Assembly (NCBI RefSeq): GCF_037975245.1
Contig: NC_092570.1
Span: 1,548,501-1,612,500 of the forward strand
Direction: 5' to 3'
Source: Apostichopus japonicus
Lineage: Eukaryota > Echinodermata > Holothuroidea > Aspidochirotida > Stichopodidae
DNA: 64,000 nt
The stretch's first letter is position 1; each line of letters opens with the position of its first letter. Under the pieces are notes generated by a model. It was not told the DNA's origin. It searched no databases and saw only the letters and a list, made by a program, of their open reading frames with translations. Both the position numbers and the translations under genes were made by a program. Shown in pieces: positions 27,653-42,578 of the stretch.

Positions 27653-27957
27653 CATTATTATAATAATCAGGAAGTTATTTTTACGACGCTTAAGCGACCA
27701 AAAATGTAGGAGAAACCCACAAGGGCTTATGGATCGCAACTTACACGTCGGTGGCTTTCCAATTCAACTTTTAACTCAGATTTGGAATCTTTTCAACTTA
27801 GAAAGTAATTTCAGATGGGAAAAACCGTAGAATGTTCTTAGAGGAAAAATCCCACCTTACAATATGACCCAGCCGGGTATCGAACCCCGAACCTCACGAT
27901 TGCTAAGCATCATTGCTTCAAATGCCACTGCCTTTATCCACTCGGCCACAGCACAGG
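27653..27957 (-). mobile_element. tRNA-derived SINE with (ATT)n tail, copy 2
   Basis: Reverse orientation. Its A box on the minus strand reads TGGCCGAGTGG (27938-27948), a better match to consensus than copy 1, and the B box reads GGTTCGATACC (27876-27886). Body and ATTATTA tail align with copies 1 and 3, including the conserved CGCTTAAGCGTCGTAAAAAT segment. Confidence 0.85.
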
Positions 27958-29469
27958 TTATGTGACGTCACACAGAAACTGATTCTAAGGCATATCGTCC
28001 CATACGTCATCAAGAAACATGTGCTCTTAATTTTCTACAAATTATAGAGGCGAAGTCTGTCACTTTGAGATCCCCGAATGAATGAGACAGAAAATAGAAA
28101 ATGACTTAAACAGCCCCTTCCCTTCCCCTACCCCCTTCTGTAACATGATTACTTTATACCAAGGGAGCTGTTGCAGTTTCCTATACAAACAATCTAATTA
28201 GTCAGGTTTTGTGACATTCTTGCTAGAACTTCGAAGGTCATGTATTCTGTTGAAGAAACAAACTGAACGAGAGCCCAATGGCGGTCCATATGGACGGTCA
28301 AATTTATTGTTGACGTCCTAAAATATGGAGAACAGATTTTTGTACTTAATTCTTCTTCAAGGAAAACAACGCTATTAACTTTGTACAAGACTATATACGA
28401 TTTACGTTTGTATATCTGTCTTTGTCATCGTACTTAATAGCCAGAAGAATATCTCTCATCTTCCTCGACACTTGGTATGTTGTTTATGGTAATTTTTATC
28501 TTAGCGTAAATATCAGTTTGTTAAACCTCCCATGCGACTTACACAAGCTGATGAAGATATGACATTCCCTTCGGCACCAACCAAAGACTATTTCTATGCA
28601 ATACATAGCGACAGTAACGGATAAAGCTTGCTGGCGGCCATTTTGCTTTTTACCTTGTTTAGGCTGTCGGAAGTGAAATCTGCTGGAACATTTTAACCAA
28701 ACTACTTTTCCCGCTTAAAAGATCACGACAAGGGATTATTGTCATTTAGTAATGTATATGGATCGCCAAGAGGGACAAAAGATGATGAATTAAGTTACAA
28801 GAGATTAGGAGAAAACGCTTAACGGAGAATGGGGCACAGGGTGTCTAAAGAAATTGGCGGGGGAAAAAATTGTTAGCTACGAGTATTTACTCTTTGTAAT
28901 ATAAAGATTTCTGAAGCGAGCATAACTTGTTGCGAGTTGTCTTGATCGCTGTAAAATAACATCGATTTATTTCAAAGAGAAATGTTCATGCATGAAATAA
29001 TTTGTAAAGAGATTGGTCTTATCAACATTTGTTTGAATGACGAATCTCTGTGAATGAATACTTCAATTCTCGTAAACAAATTATGAATTCCAGGTTTAAA
29101 TCGTACTCTGTTTAGTTCTGAGAATTCTCGCTGATCACGTGACCACCGATATAAATTCTCTTCAGGTTCATTTTTCCGATTGGGTTAATTTCAGGAATAG
29201 GTTAAAAATATAAATCTTATAAGGCTGATGTAGTCGCTAAAGGTGTGTTTTAAAATGACAAGAACTGGAAACTGTTGAATTGTATAATTATCCAAGCATG
29301 GTTTGAAATCCTTTACTAAAAAAACCTTTCAAAATGTACAACTAAAAGAAAAGTCCTGTCAATTGGTGATATCACCATACGAATGTAAATTTCGATGTAA
29401 AATTGCAACATGCAGTACTCTTAACGCTATATCAAGTTCAGTCCATTAGAAGATGCTTTCTCAAAGCGA

Positions 29470-29524
<55 letters not shown>

Positions 29525-29525
29525 T
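29470..29525. repeat. (TA)n microsatellite
   Basis: Pure TA with single CA and TT interruptions. A decayed hammerhead-like module lies about 20 bases to the right. Confidence 0.95.
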
Positions 29526-29542
29526 AAACGTTGAGGGACTGT

Positions 29543-29570
29543 TGTTACGATCCTAGAAGGATTTTCTTCA
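29543..29570 (-). ncRNA. Decayed hammerhead-like module
   Basis: On the minus strand the sequence is ATGAAGA, AAATCCTTCTAGGAT, C, GTAAC. It clearly shares ancestry with the module at 46074-46104 (same stem II ATCCT/AGGAT) but has changed core bases: C to A before TGAAGA, and GAAAC to GTAAC. It cannot be an active ribozyme as it stands. Confidence 0.25.
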
Positions 29571-32500
29571 TAACGTCACGTTCTGTGACTATGTTTACAT
29601 AGGCTTTTTGCAGTAGATAAGCGTTTTTGTTAACATATTTTCTCCCTTTAATTACATGTTGAAAATAGCTGTACAAATAGTCTTTATGTACGTTTTCAGC
29701 CCGTCTTTTCCCCGTATACTGTCTGTAAACACTACATATCAATACTACACTGTATGCATGCATGACTTTTGACTATTTCACACTTTTCCCGAACTATGAT
29801 ATTTTACAAGATTTATAGCAGCGGATGCAGTAAGATATACATTTAACAGTTAGTATTTTGAATGTATACTAGATTTAATCATATCGACCTTAATAATTTT
29901 GACATTTCAACATATTTAACAATTTTAATAGAGATAGCAGTTACCTGTAGTATACGGCCACCAACGTGACTTAGGTATTTCTTAGAAAGCCAAGAAAAAA
30001 GAGGAAGGAAATTCCATTTATGAGATGTAACAGAAAAGATTTCCAAAAAAAGGAGGGGTTTCTAAGATGCTAATTGTGTTCATGAGATATTTCTAGAATA
30101 TTTAAAGGGGGAGAGAATCTCACAAGTGTGAAGAGGAAGAGCAAGAGAAGCATTAAACTCTCATTCAAGCTATAGGAATTTTATGAATAGAATTTACATC
30201 AAATTCATAATAATATTTGAATTATAATGAACCTATCAACAATGTTCTATCATTAAATCTTGACCGGTTCATTCACCTTTTACCCTGAAGTAGTTGCAGT
30301 CGATTTTATAACCTGCTTTAAAAATCAGAGTGATCATATCACTGGTGATGTAATCTACTCTCTAAATAATTCAGACATACATATAATGAGTTGAAATGAA
30401 TTGAGCCAATTTACAATCCGGTACAATCCGGAAGATAAATTTAACAATATCATTTATTCTGCGAGTCACAGTCTTTTCTTTTTTCTAAGATTATTATGAT
30501 TAATATTGCACACTGTTTAACACACTACCTTTAAATTTGGCATTAGTTTCTAACGATTCGCATCAAGAATCATCCCATCAACTGAATTGATACTTGTACT
30601 TTAAATTGCGAAGGTGTTAGTAATCTACGAGGCCGCTTTTTGATGTAACAAATCAACTTTTATGCGGTTACCTTTCATATTAGGTTAACACCATCAATTA
30701 AGACCTTCACGCAACATGATTACAACCCAAAACAAAAAGAGGGGGGAAAAGGGAAAGATATATTTTGATGATGCCTGAGAGTGGCAATTCAATCTCTGTT
30801 GTGGGATTTTTGCCGCCACGATTTATAAGAATATAATTCAAATGTGTCTAGTCACGTGGTTTTGAGCGTAATGTTTTGAATTTAGAGATGGTAACCATTG
30901 CTTCATAATTAGAGGAACAGTTGTTTGGTGTAATGGTTTATATTTTAGCCAGAGAAAGAGCGAGAGACAAAGAGGAACAGACAGACACAATATTTTGATT
31001 TTTGGCGTCCTAAAATTTGATAAGAAAAATAAAATAAATACGTATACGGTACATAACATATCTTTTTGACGTCTAATTTTTTTCATAATGAAAATGCGCT
31101 TCAATTGGGTTGTACCGTGCGATATAAAATATCGCTCTTTTTTTCATTTAAACAATCAAGCAACCACGTGACATCGCAGGCCCCCTCTCGGTGAGACTAG
31201 TTATATGCTAGTCTTTCGGAAATCACAATTCGACAATAAAAATGAAAAAAAAAGACTTAAGTCTTAATTAAAACGTCAGGTACGTTTCACATAAAAGCTA
31301 ATAGCATGTTACTTGCAATGAATGCATTTTTTTTAATAAATAATTTATATAGCAGTGTTATAACATGAATAAAGACTATGCTTTAACGCTTCTCCAACTT
31401 TATACCCGCTTTTTCCAAACCAAATTACCACAATAAAAACCGCTAGAATTTTCATAAATATTCTATCCATTCTTGAATAGAATAGAATAAAATAAAATAA
31501 GTGTGTTTACTCTTTGGAACGTCAAGAAATTCTTTAACACTATATGTTACCATCGAATTGTACATATGTAATAATGTGGGCTGATATATGTTGTTTTTGA
31601 TCACGTGATTTCGCCATTTACCAAGCAACTGATTGAGTGAAAACCCCACAACAATACACAATGGACACTATACATTTTTGCATTCAAGTTCCATTAAAAC
31701 CATCTTATTAATTATATTTCCGCTATATGAAACCAGAAAACAAAGGCATTATAACTTAAAATGGAGAGATTCATTTTCATATTTTCAAATCTTAAATCTT
31801 CTCCGAAATTGTGAATCATTTGCTTAAGAATAATGAAGGGAGAAAGAAAGAAAAGAAAAATAGGAACTTGTCAGATATTTACAGCTAAATCGTTAAAAGT
31901 GAACTTTCTCTTATCACTTAGGGGCATTTGATTTCTCACGTAGTCTCCAAAATGATTGAAACTAATCGATAAATGTTAATACAGGACGGCCTTGAAAATA
32001 AAAAACACTGCTTAGATAAAACAATACCAGGGATGTTATAGAGACGATGCCTGAACAAAACAACAAAATCTTTCTTATCATATATAATTGACCTTCAAAA
32101 ACAAATTGTCAAAGTGGAAAAGTTAATTGAGTTAACTCTTCCTTATTCATTCTTTCTCAAAGAATACCCAGCTTTTTTTTCTTTATATATATAAATTCCT
32201 ACTCTGCTAGCGCCACACAAATCTACAAATCTTGTGTTTTAATGTTTGTCGTTTCACTGTTGTTGTTTTTTTCTTTGTTTTAACGAATGATTAAATGTAT
32301 ATAGCCGCTATACGCTATATCACGTTACAAACAAACGTACATGTTTGCGTGGCACGTTTGGATTCGGCGAATCAGTCAGGCAGTAAAGCAATAAATGGCA
32401 TACACGTGAGTTCATGACCTTTTGGAAATGTGGCCGCCAGAAATCCACAAATGTTTGGCCTCAAATTAAAAAGGAATAGAAAGCGATCAGTTGAAGACGG

Positions 32501-32649
32501 ATCAATATTTTCTATATATAAATGTAAGGACAGAACTGTGATAAATCGATTATCGCGGAAAAGGTATCTGCAACATTGGATCCAATATCTAACACTTAAG
32601 AACTTAGATTATTCCGCTGGCTCCAAAAAACTAAACAAAACAAAAAATA

Positions 32650-32681
<32 letters not shown>
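32650..32681. repeat. (TA)n microsatellite
   Basis: TA tract with a TTTATATA end. Confidence 0.93.
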
Positions 32682-34048
32682 TGCAAAAAAAGAGGGAACA
32701 GGCAAAATAAACGAAAATAGACCAAAAGGCAGTACTTCTTTGCATTCGCTCATAATAGGCTAAACAGAAGTACATAACATTTGCTTGGTTATGTATGGGA
32801 ATTCAACTAACTCTGTCCCAGAATGAAGGATGCAGTAATGGTTTATTCCATTAATTGCTGAGGGCGTCAACTTACTTCAGGTTTGATGTCCTCGTCATCG
32901 TACACTGTTAATCAGTAACACATTTTCTATGTAGTTTATATCACATCTTCTTGAAGATAAATAATACGAAGGAGATGCTTTGGAGAAAAAAAAACAGATG
33001 CTTCGTGAAAGAACCCTTACAAAATGACTTTTTTTTTTTCTCACAACCCTACCATTGTCAAATATGGGTTGATTCCGTCGCTCACAAGGACATAAAGAAT
33101 CTCGAGAAGTTTAACCTCTTTTATTTAATGGAATAACCCTAAACCAGGTTGACTTTTATCCTCTGCAGAAATAAAAACAGGGACCTAGAAAATTGAAAGA
33201 AGGTTGCATTTGATGCATTTTTAAAGAACGAGGGAACTTTTGCTATAATTGGTCATTTGTTTAAAGTTTCAATTATTTCCTATTTCACTTTCTGTGAAAC
33301 AGATTTATAAATAATTGATTATAATGACAAGAAAATGGTTCCATCTTAATATCAGAGACCCCGAACAAAACTAAAACACATAAAAAAAAGGGGGGTTTGA
33401 TAATTACTTTGCGAACGACTTGTACATTTCATTGTCCTATTTGTCCTTGTTTTGGGAGAAGAAATATCATAAATCCGACTAATGGGATCACCTTTGAGGC
33501 TTTTCAATCTTTTAACGAGACCCTTTCAGAAGGATGTGACCTAGATATCATATGGGCATGAGTTTATTAATAACACAATGAATATTATCTCAGTTTTGCG
33601 GGGTAGTTTGACTCATAAGCTTGCCTTCTGCTTATGTTTGTTTTAAATAAACTGCGGAATAATCACTATTTTACGGAACCGTTTTGACACGATCCTGATG
33701 ATAAAATATTTAAGTATTCATGTATTGCTTGCTTTTAAATATCACTAAACTCCAGACTTTCACAAGTTTAAGCAGCAAAAGTATGTTATTTTTTGAATAT
33801 TTAGTCATTAATTAGTGGGACGCCTGTTCACACGACAATCACACAAAATAGACAAGCTGCATATAATTCCTAAACAAATTTGGAAAAGACGTTAACAACG
33901 TTTCTATTTCATTTAATTAAACGTTTATAGGAACAATATGAGAATATAGATTTCTGTATCCTTTCTTAAGCATATGACAAAACTCTATCGCATACCGAAA
34001 CCCCAGCTCCCTTCGCCACCCAAAAAATTAAGAATAAAGTACATAAAT

Positions 34049-34071
34049 TATATATATATATATATATATAT
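34049..34071. repeat. (TA)n microsatellite
   Basis: Pure TA, about 23 bases. Confidence 0.93.
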
Positions 34072-34552
34072 TTAAACATCAACATTTTGCACTAACTGAG
34101 AGGAGAATCTTCCAAGTTAAGACTCAAGGAAACCACGGCCAACGTAAATCTTTTATTTATTTGATGAACAAATTCAAATTGTGTAAGCTATTTGACTAGG
34201 GATCTTATTGTCTTCCAATCCTCTATTTTCTCATTTTTGAAATGGGAAGATCGAGACCCAATTAATGGATGTAATTCCTTTGAGTTCATCTTGATTTCTT
34301 GAAACTGAGTGAAACTGATTTTTTTTTTTTGTGTCTCTTCATTTTTTTTTCGTTCTTTTCGTAATAAGTATTGAAAGAGAGAAAAAAAACCCGTTTCTTT
34401 AAACAGTGAAAGAATGCGTTATCAAACGAAGGCCACTTTATTCCTTTGGGAAGAGATGTATCGATGTATTTCTACCACGGAGAATATTACTGATGCATGA
34501 GATTTAGCTCTTTCCTGAATGTTAAAGAGATGCTTTGCCTATAGGCTATAGG

Positions 34553-34592
34553 TATATTATATATATATCATATATATATATATATATATATA
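34553..34592. repeat. (TA)n microsatellite
   Basis: TA tract broken by one CATA step, about 80 bases left of the hammerhead-like module at 34670. Confidence 0.93.
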
Positions 34593-34669
34593 ATTAGAGA
34601 AAACCAGAGAAATAAGATATGACTCATAATTGACAAATATGGAGTACGTTTTAGAAAATATATTGGAAT

Positions 34670-34696
34670 TTTCGGTCCCCCTCGGACCTTCGTCAG
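34670..34696 (-). ncRNA. Hammerhead-ribozyme-like core
   Basis: Minus strand reads CTGACGA, then a hairpin AGGTCC-GAGGG-GGACC, then GAAA. These are the conserved catalytic blocks of the hammerhead ribozyme (CUGANGA, stem II, GAAA) in the right order and spacing. I could not identify a convincing stem III with a UH cleavage site or a closing stem I in the flanks, so catalysis is unproven. Hammerhead motifs are known in Penelope-like retroelements and retrozymes of metazoans. Confidence 0.4.
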
Positions 34697-36473
34697 CAAT
34701 ACTTGGCAGTCGAATGAGAAGTACAAAATGTGACACAATGAAAGTATGACGCTAGATAAGTGTAAGTTGCAATGATGGAATTAAAACCAAATATGGAATT
34801 AAAAACAAATATATAAATATATATAATTATATGCATATACATAAACATATACATGCATAGTTTATAAGTTTTGTAACTACGTAACCTCCGTCATTTAGAT
34901 ATATATCACACGGAATGACTTTCCTTTGTTTTTTTCATTAATGAATCTGAAGTTTTAGAACTGAATTACTTTATATCTTTTGTCTTCAATTCATTCGTTA
35001 ATACGTTAACAACTTTGGTTCTAATTTTCAACATTTTGATGAATTATCTTTAATACCATTTTGGTAGTTTTATAATCATGAAAGTCGCATTATTCAATAG
35101 GTTCATAAACTACCGTATAGTTTCTGAAAAATATCACATATTCTGTCAACACTTGAAAAAAACCTCTATAGAAGTATATGTGGCGACTAATATTTATAGA
35201 GACTTCGCCTTCTCTGTTAAGAGAGAAACATTTGTTCTTATCAACACCGTAGAGGAACATTTAAACAAATAATGTTAGATATAAAGATATTTCTACTTGA
35301 TTACCAACTCATATCCGAATAACATTTTTATTTATACTATTGTATAACGTTTCTTGGCAATGTATTCTATCACGTGACCTTCGAATATTTAGGATGTAAA
35401 GTAATCTTACAGTTGACTTACGAACATTAGAGATATATACACCATGCCTATTGAATCATTTATAAAATAATTCTCTCGGGTTGTTTTCTTCTTTTAGTAA
35501 GATCATATTCGGTCACCAACTCTTGGTGAAGCATAAAAATTAATTAAAAAAACACAAAATACATAGTATTTTGAACCGTCGAAATTTGACGTCACCTCAT
35601 AAAAGTGTGTTGGGTTGACATTAACATAAAGAAGAAGAAGATATAGACGTTTTTTCCCCTTGATTTGGTAAACTAAAAATCATTCGTTTTGATCAGAAAA
35701 TAAGAGCCTCTTTAATAAAATCAAGTACAAGTAAATTGGAGAAACTTGATCTATCGTTAAGTACAAAGAAGAAGATAATCGCCAAGAAAAAACTGCCAGG
35801 ATTTGCTTTGCCATAAATACAGGAAGTTTTTTGGTCTCAAGGGTCACTCACATGATATCGGAAATCTTATATTTAGCGATAATGGACCTCCGGGGATTAA
35901 CTTAATCATGGGTAATACAGTAACGATTGTTTTAAAAGACTAAAATGAAAAGCGATAGTGTTGCAAAGTTAGAGTAAAATTTCCTTCTTTATCTCTTCTT
36001 TTAAGGTTAAGAGAGATAAGATAATATAGCGTAGTCAAAGCCGCAAGGTCTTCCATAATATCAACAATTAATCACATTAAAGAGGATCCCAAAAAGACAA
36101 TGGAAGAATATGTTATTCTGGATCCTCTTTCTGGACATCCTGATTCGTTCTTTTGTATCTTTCTTCTTCTTGTTTTTTCGTTTCTTAATTTTATTCCTTT
36201 TTCATAAAGCAAGTATATAAACTGGTTTTGAAATCTTTCTTTCGCACTATTTTTTGAGACTATCCATTTTTTCTTATTCTTTAAATTGTTCAATGCTGTT
36301 AGACACTTTGTGCAGAACGAACAGAAATTTCCCAAAAGAGTTAACACAGATCAAGCGAGATGCGAGAGACTTATATCTAACAGTTTAAATGCACGTATGA
36401 AGTAGTATCATTGCACCAACTAGAATATGACTTGCGCCATTGTAAACAGCATTTATAGGATTCCGTATAAATG

Positions 36474-36800
36474 TCTTACGTAGTGATCACAAAGATATCA
36501 CCTTTAAAGTCCTAACAGGGAAGCACAACAAATGATAAAACTACGATTTGCATTTTGCCTTAAAATTTAATTGCCTCACGAACAAGCCTCTGATGTTACA
36601 TACTACAAGAGATATCACGTTTAAATAAATACTGCAGGCCTACTTAACGCTACGATTGCAATTTAGTTTCTGTTTCTGTTATCATTTTATAGGCTACCAT
36701 ACAATGATGTCATATAACCACCAGGGATATCACCTTTAACCAATATTCGTAATTAGTTCTCATCAAAAAAAGAGAGCCACGATTTGATTTTTACGCTAAT
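36474..36800 (+). repeat. Diverged tandem repeat, three units of about 116 bases
   Basis: GATATCAC[CG]TTTAA recurs at 36494, 36611 and 36726, each followed 39-51 bases later by C[TC]ACGATT(T)G. Units two and three also share GATGT[TC]A[CT]AT just upstream. Non-coding and old by divergence. Confidence 0.65.
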
Positions 36801-37305
36801 TTTGTTTTAGTATATTCTTATTGAAATTCTTTTTCATTAATTTGTATTTATTACTTATATATGAGATAAAAACCTCATTTCGTACAAATTCGTTTTTCAA
36901 TTAATGAACAAAAATCTTGTTTACCCAAGGTCTACAGTCTTTAACGTTAACGTTTTTTCGTCTTTGTAATTAAGGAAAGGCTTGTTTATTATACGGACGT
37001 GTCTTCCTTTCATCTCGATTAAATTTACACTTTCCTTCAACAGTTAAGTTCCATCAATAAAATAAATGACCTTATAAGTTATCCATTAGAGGACAGATTT
37101 GTTGTCTTCAACTGCAATTTTCTGGCAAGAAGAAATGATGGTAAATAAAACCCATCTTTATACACACAATCTTACAATAACAAACAGCTAAACCCGTTTG
37201 CCTTCTTCAGCTTCTAGGTACATAATGAAAAGATATTTAGGTACTAAATACTCTATGGTATATGTTGTCTATTGTTTAAGACCCTTTTGTCAATATGTTT
37301 AATAT

Positions 37306-37442
<137 letters not shown>

Positions 37443-40400
37443 GTGGATTCGTCATTTTATTCCTATTAATACGATGAACCTTCTCACGAAGATGAATATC
37501 TTTTTGAAATCAGTCCTACTTGGACATTTCAAACTAATACATTTAACGTAATAAATGTATTTCCCTTGCTGAGAATCATATAAAACATATTTAATAGAGT
37601 AATAATTTGGATTAATATCTTTCCATATTCAATTCAAATACTGACTTCCTTATGAAATTACAGTCTTCAGAGGGAAGTTATATTAATAAACTGGTTTATT
37701 TTACCTTCCTGGAGTGATGAGGGACGGGGGTTGTTGCTATATTTGGTTTCGTTTCTGCGCTGACGCTCTAACAACCTTACGATTTCGTGTTACAAATTTT
37801 AACGGTATCGTAAAAAGTTTTACTTTGTTTTTAATCAGATCAAATCTGTCCGTTGATAACCAATTTAAAATATTTAATCGTTTCATTCATTGTTCTCTCG
37901 AGGCGAAGAGAAGAACTTAAAATGTCTTCATAAAGTTGAGATGAAACCAACAGGATATATAAGCAAATCGAAAGTTTCAAAGATATTCATTCAATTTGAA
38001 GATTTGAACAACTTCCATTCTTTAAAACAGTTGCTTCAAAAGTTATCTCTCCAAGGATATCTCGGGGAAAAAATTCTACCGGGGATGAAAATGTTTTCGA
38101 AATTGAGGGAAAGTTGAAGGTTATTGAACTAGAGAGTAACAGAAGATGGGAAGAATAGGCAGGCGATGTCAAAACAAGGATAAGAGGGGCGGAAAGGAAT
38201 CTTGAATTTTGAATTTCGGGTCATATGCATCTTGTGGACGGACAGAAAAAAACATCAAAGAATCAACGAGGATTACATAAGTGTTCAACAACTGGAACAA
38301 ATTGAAAAAAAAACCCATTAAATTAAGATTACGTAGTAACATGTCACTGTGATGTATAAAAAAAAGGCATTTTGTTAAAAACATAAATCTGCAGAGAAAA
38401 AGATTGAATGAAATAAGTAATGTTGTGTGATATAATATAGGGATAATATAGCATGGATTCAACTCGGCCAATCTTAAGCAGAACGCACCCTACAAGCTCT
38501 GACGTCAGAAGCTGTGACAAATTGTGAACTATAAAATAAAAACCCAGCAAATCTGTAAATAATTAACACATAGAACACAAAGATTGTCACAAAATTATCA
38601 AATAACTTGCATGCCAAGAAGTTATTCCAAAATTACCAAAATCATCATGCTTATAGATCTTTCATACTTTATGAACATTTAAGCATGTCTAGTATATCTG
38701 TGTTACTATTTAGATCCATGAAGTATTATTGTTATACACTATTCGTTGATTCTCTATGCAATTTTCTATACCTTTATGGAATATTGATGAGCTTCTTGGT
38801 AACTCTATAACCATGCATGGAAACATGGGATTTATGTTCTGCTATCTCATTCACACCAATATACTTGGTTTGACACGTTAGCACGACAATATTTCAGAAA
38901 GCAGAAATGACCTCACTCGTTATTTGATTGAACAATCCTACGCTTTAATATTGTACATATATATTGTTCACTTTGTCGAAAAGTGAATTCGCTTTTCTTT
39001 TTTTTCTTGGAAAATTTCTTTTCATGCAAATAATTCTTGCCAATATAGCTCAAAGTGTATACTATAGATTACAAACAATATTCAACTTCAAAGATAAATT
39101 GGCATGCCACCACCGTTTGATAATAGTAAATTTCATACCATGAATCTGTCAATCGGCCAGGACATCCCAAGAGAATAATGTTATCACTCGTTTTTAATTA
39201 AGTATGATATTAATTGATATCCCCCAGTATGTAAAACTATCAATATTTTTTTAAATATTTTGTTTGCGTATACAATGTTTGTATACACCAATTGAGAACA
39301 AACTTATAGTTTCTTTATCTTTTAAACAATATATTTAAAATTAAGTTTTTATTTTCACTACTAGTAAATATTGCTACCCTTCTGTCACCTTGTAGATGAG
39401 ATAGTAATAGGAATATATATAGCATGTGGTCTTGGAATGAGAGGAAAGTTCGAAAGCAGAGGTTATTGCCCGTCAATTGTTAGTAGTATTATTATTATTA
39501 TTGACTTCTTCTTCTTCTCCTTGTCTTGAAGCCAATGCAAGGTTGTGTCATGTTCGAGCCCTTTGCGGTGAAATCTTAGACGTATTAAGACTGAGATTGG
39601 ATAATTCTGTCATTCAATTTTTTGAATAAAATCACGCACTTTTGGAAGGAAGATCTCCACCTTAGCTGCAATCCTAGTAGGATTTTTGTATCCATGACAT
39701 CACCCCTCGTTCAAGGTCTATAGCATTAAAACCCTTCTTAGCAAGTGGTAGAACCCAACGGAGAAACCCTGGTCAGATATTTACTTTATGGCACGCGCGA
39801 AATATCGAGAGGAGACGTTTTATGCCTTTACAGGGAGGGACACATGGGTAAGATGCCATTGAATTGAGAGCTGAATTTTGACCAGAGAAGATCATTTTTC
39901 ATTTTTTGTGTTAAGTCGTCCTCAATATTTCGTGCAAAGACGTTTGCTTACGTCATACATTTCCCCGGCCGCCAAGAGGAGACAACAGGTTCTTTTCTAT
40001 CTATCTCTCTTTCTTTTTTTTTTCTTCTTTTTTGTGATTTTTCTTTTGGTCAAAAGTACGACCGTTTCCTTATAGAATATTATAGATATGATAGAATCTT
40101 CCTTCATTATCAATTGCAGAAGGAAATTTGAAAAAATTTAACTTAAGGAATCATACACTAAGAGTAAAACGAATAACTCATGAAACTCATGAAACTACAA
40201 TAACCAACAAATCAGAAAACAAACAAATACAAACATTCAAACGTTGGGTTACTTCATAGCGATCGCATACAGCCTTAATTCTAAAATCTTAATTCCGAGA
40301 CGCGAGAATTTACTTTTTGAGAGTGTCCATATTTGATGGTAGCGAAATTACTCCTATGATGATATGAAGTCATACAAATTTAGCTGTAATACATAGATGC

Positions 40401-42262
40401 AATACCGAGCAGAGTTTTAAAGCTAAAGTTGCATGGAATCACTTCTTGATAATATCGAATTTCACTCATAGAAGTTATCTCTATCTTACTCTCAAAAATA
40501 GAGTTCTTACTCTCTCGAACTTCAGATTGCCCCAATTCATATTTTTCTTAACTTTCGCGCAATCGCGCTATCTATTGTATACATTAACTATATGGATACT
40601 CCCCTCACAGATAACATGAAGGATTTTTGTTTTTCTTTCTTGCGGTTTTTCTTCTTTCCAACAAGATGAATTCTAAAGATAACAATTGATTCAACTAAAG
40701 ATTGTCACCGACAAATACCTAATCAATGACGTAATAAACAAACGTTTCTCTTTTTTATTTCGTCTTTGAGTAGTGTTTGTATCAAATCCATCTGCCGCTT
40801 TTGAAATGGCATTTCTTGATTGAAACTACCAAGATTTCAAGCACGTGTGGCAGCAGCAAATTGACCGAAGCTACGAAAGATTTATAAATTTAATACTGTC
40901 ATTATGTCATTCAGCACAAGAGAAGCGTTAATCAGGTCCTTGTCATAATTAAAGCACACAATCAATTCCAGAAAGAGACACATCGTGTGTCGCGCGTGAA
41001 TCGATCAGTTAGTCTCTTATATAGCGAATGAGGCGTCTATTTAAGTTATAATGTTCGCGCATTTTTTTTTACATCAAACAAGAAAAGGAAATAAAAAAAA
41101 AAAGAGAGAAAAGTTTGTCACGAATTTTGTTCCTTATATTTGATATTCAGTGACGTCATTTTGAAGTGTAAAATTGATCGAAATACTTACAAAGTGTTAT
41201 CCCATTACTCTGTGTACACAAACCAATTCAGTCAAGGCGTTGTTGTCTGCGTGAAATGCGATAGGGGAACGATAGCGCGCAACTCGAGAATGACATGCAA
41301 GTCTTCTAGAAGACTCTTAAATCAAGCTCTCTTGGAAAATCAATTATAAGGTAACAGATATATGTGGTAGGCTGATTGGCCTATACCCGATATACCCAGA
41401 GTGAGAAAGTAGTGACGTTAGAGGAGTTCAGGGTAAAGAGATAAAGAGATAGTAACGTAATTTGAAGATCTTCGTCAACGATTGAAAAGTGTGAATTTTT
41501 TATATTTCTGATATAACAGAATTAAGAATCAATACTTGCAACTTGAAGCGATTTGTAAATATAAAATGTATTTATTTATTATCTTTCTTTGTAAATATTT
41601 TTTTTTAGTATTATTTCTGTATTAGTTTATTGTTTACGTATATCTCTTAGATGACAAATATCAAAGGTTACGTGATAAAACCGGATTGTTTTTCCTTTCT
41701 GTCATTGAATTATATCCACTTATTCACGTAATCGAGGCCATTCTGTACGAAGTTCGTATTTTCAGAGCTTTCCACATCGTAATCTTTCGAATCAAAGGGC
41801 ACCTTCAAGTAAACACAAGTGCGGATTTGCCCACTCAAGACTTTTATCAAGTCTTATTAATTTTTAGTAATGATAATTAGCTAGTAAAAACAATTCCAAA
41901 GATAGACAAAAGACACAGCTATATTTGACGATCAAAATCTTTCCTCTCCTTTTTTATATTTTTTATTTGTATTTGGTAAGAATTTGTATGAAACATGTTT
42001 ATCTTCTATATATATATATATATCATTCGTTTACACAGCTTCCCAAAGAAGAGGCAATTTTAAAGTGCCTTTCGTTAACTCTTGAGTTGCTTCGCCGTTT
42101 CTCGACTTGAGCACGTAAAATTATCCATCTTCTTCTTCTGACATATTAAACTTTTGTCATAGTTTAGGCGGGTCAGTCAATATAGCAATTTACACTTAAT
42201 AAGAAGTGGGTAAGTACCCTTTTAGTAGTATTTTTATTCTCAAGGTCAAAATCCGTCATATT

Positions 42263-42288
42263 TAGCTATCATTTTTTGATGATAGCTA
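42263..42288. repeat. Short perfect hairpin
   Basis: TAGCTATCAT pairs perfectly with ATGATAGCTA across the six-base loop TTTTTG. No T run follows and no gene is adjacent, so a function is not inferred. Confidence 0.5.
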
Positions 42289-42515
42289 TAAATTAATGGC
42301 TCGTCGGAATATTTCCGCTACAGTGACCTAAGCCTTCACATAGATCTCATAGTGTATATCTACACTTAAAGTAAATGCACTAGAGAAATGATTACTAATA
42401 ATGCTTTTATGTATGCAAGTATGGTATCTATGGTTACACGAGGAATATTAATATGATTTATAAGAAATGAATGTGTAGCAAGTGGTATGAAAAATAAATA
42501 AAAAACACACCAGAA

Positions 42516-42541
42516 GAATTTGTCCATTTAGGACTCATCAG
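42516..42541 (-). ncRNA. Hammerhead-ribozyme-like core, one block damaged
   Basis: Minus strand reads CTGATGA followed by GTCC-TAAAT-GGAC, the canonical hammerhead core and a perfect stem II, then AAATTC where GAAAC is expected. The G at the start of the GAAA block is missing, which should abolish cleavage. A (TA)n array starts about 40 bases to its right. Confidence 0.35.
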
Positions 42542-42578
42542 GCGAAGGCAGGACCTTTGTGTCACAGACCGAAGTCAG

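Noticed and set aside
37180-37220. CTGAAGA-like hammerhead candidate on the minus strand
   Set aside because: The hairpin after CTGAAGA is weak (AAGGC…) and no GAAA block follows.
39660-39695. ATCCTAGTAGGAT resembling stem II of the hammerhead-like family
   Set aside because: Neither CTGANGA nor GAAA is present around it.
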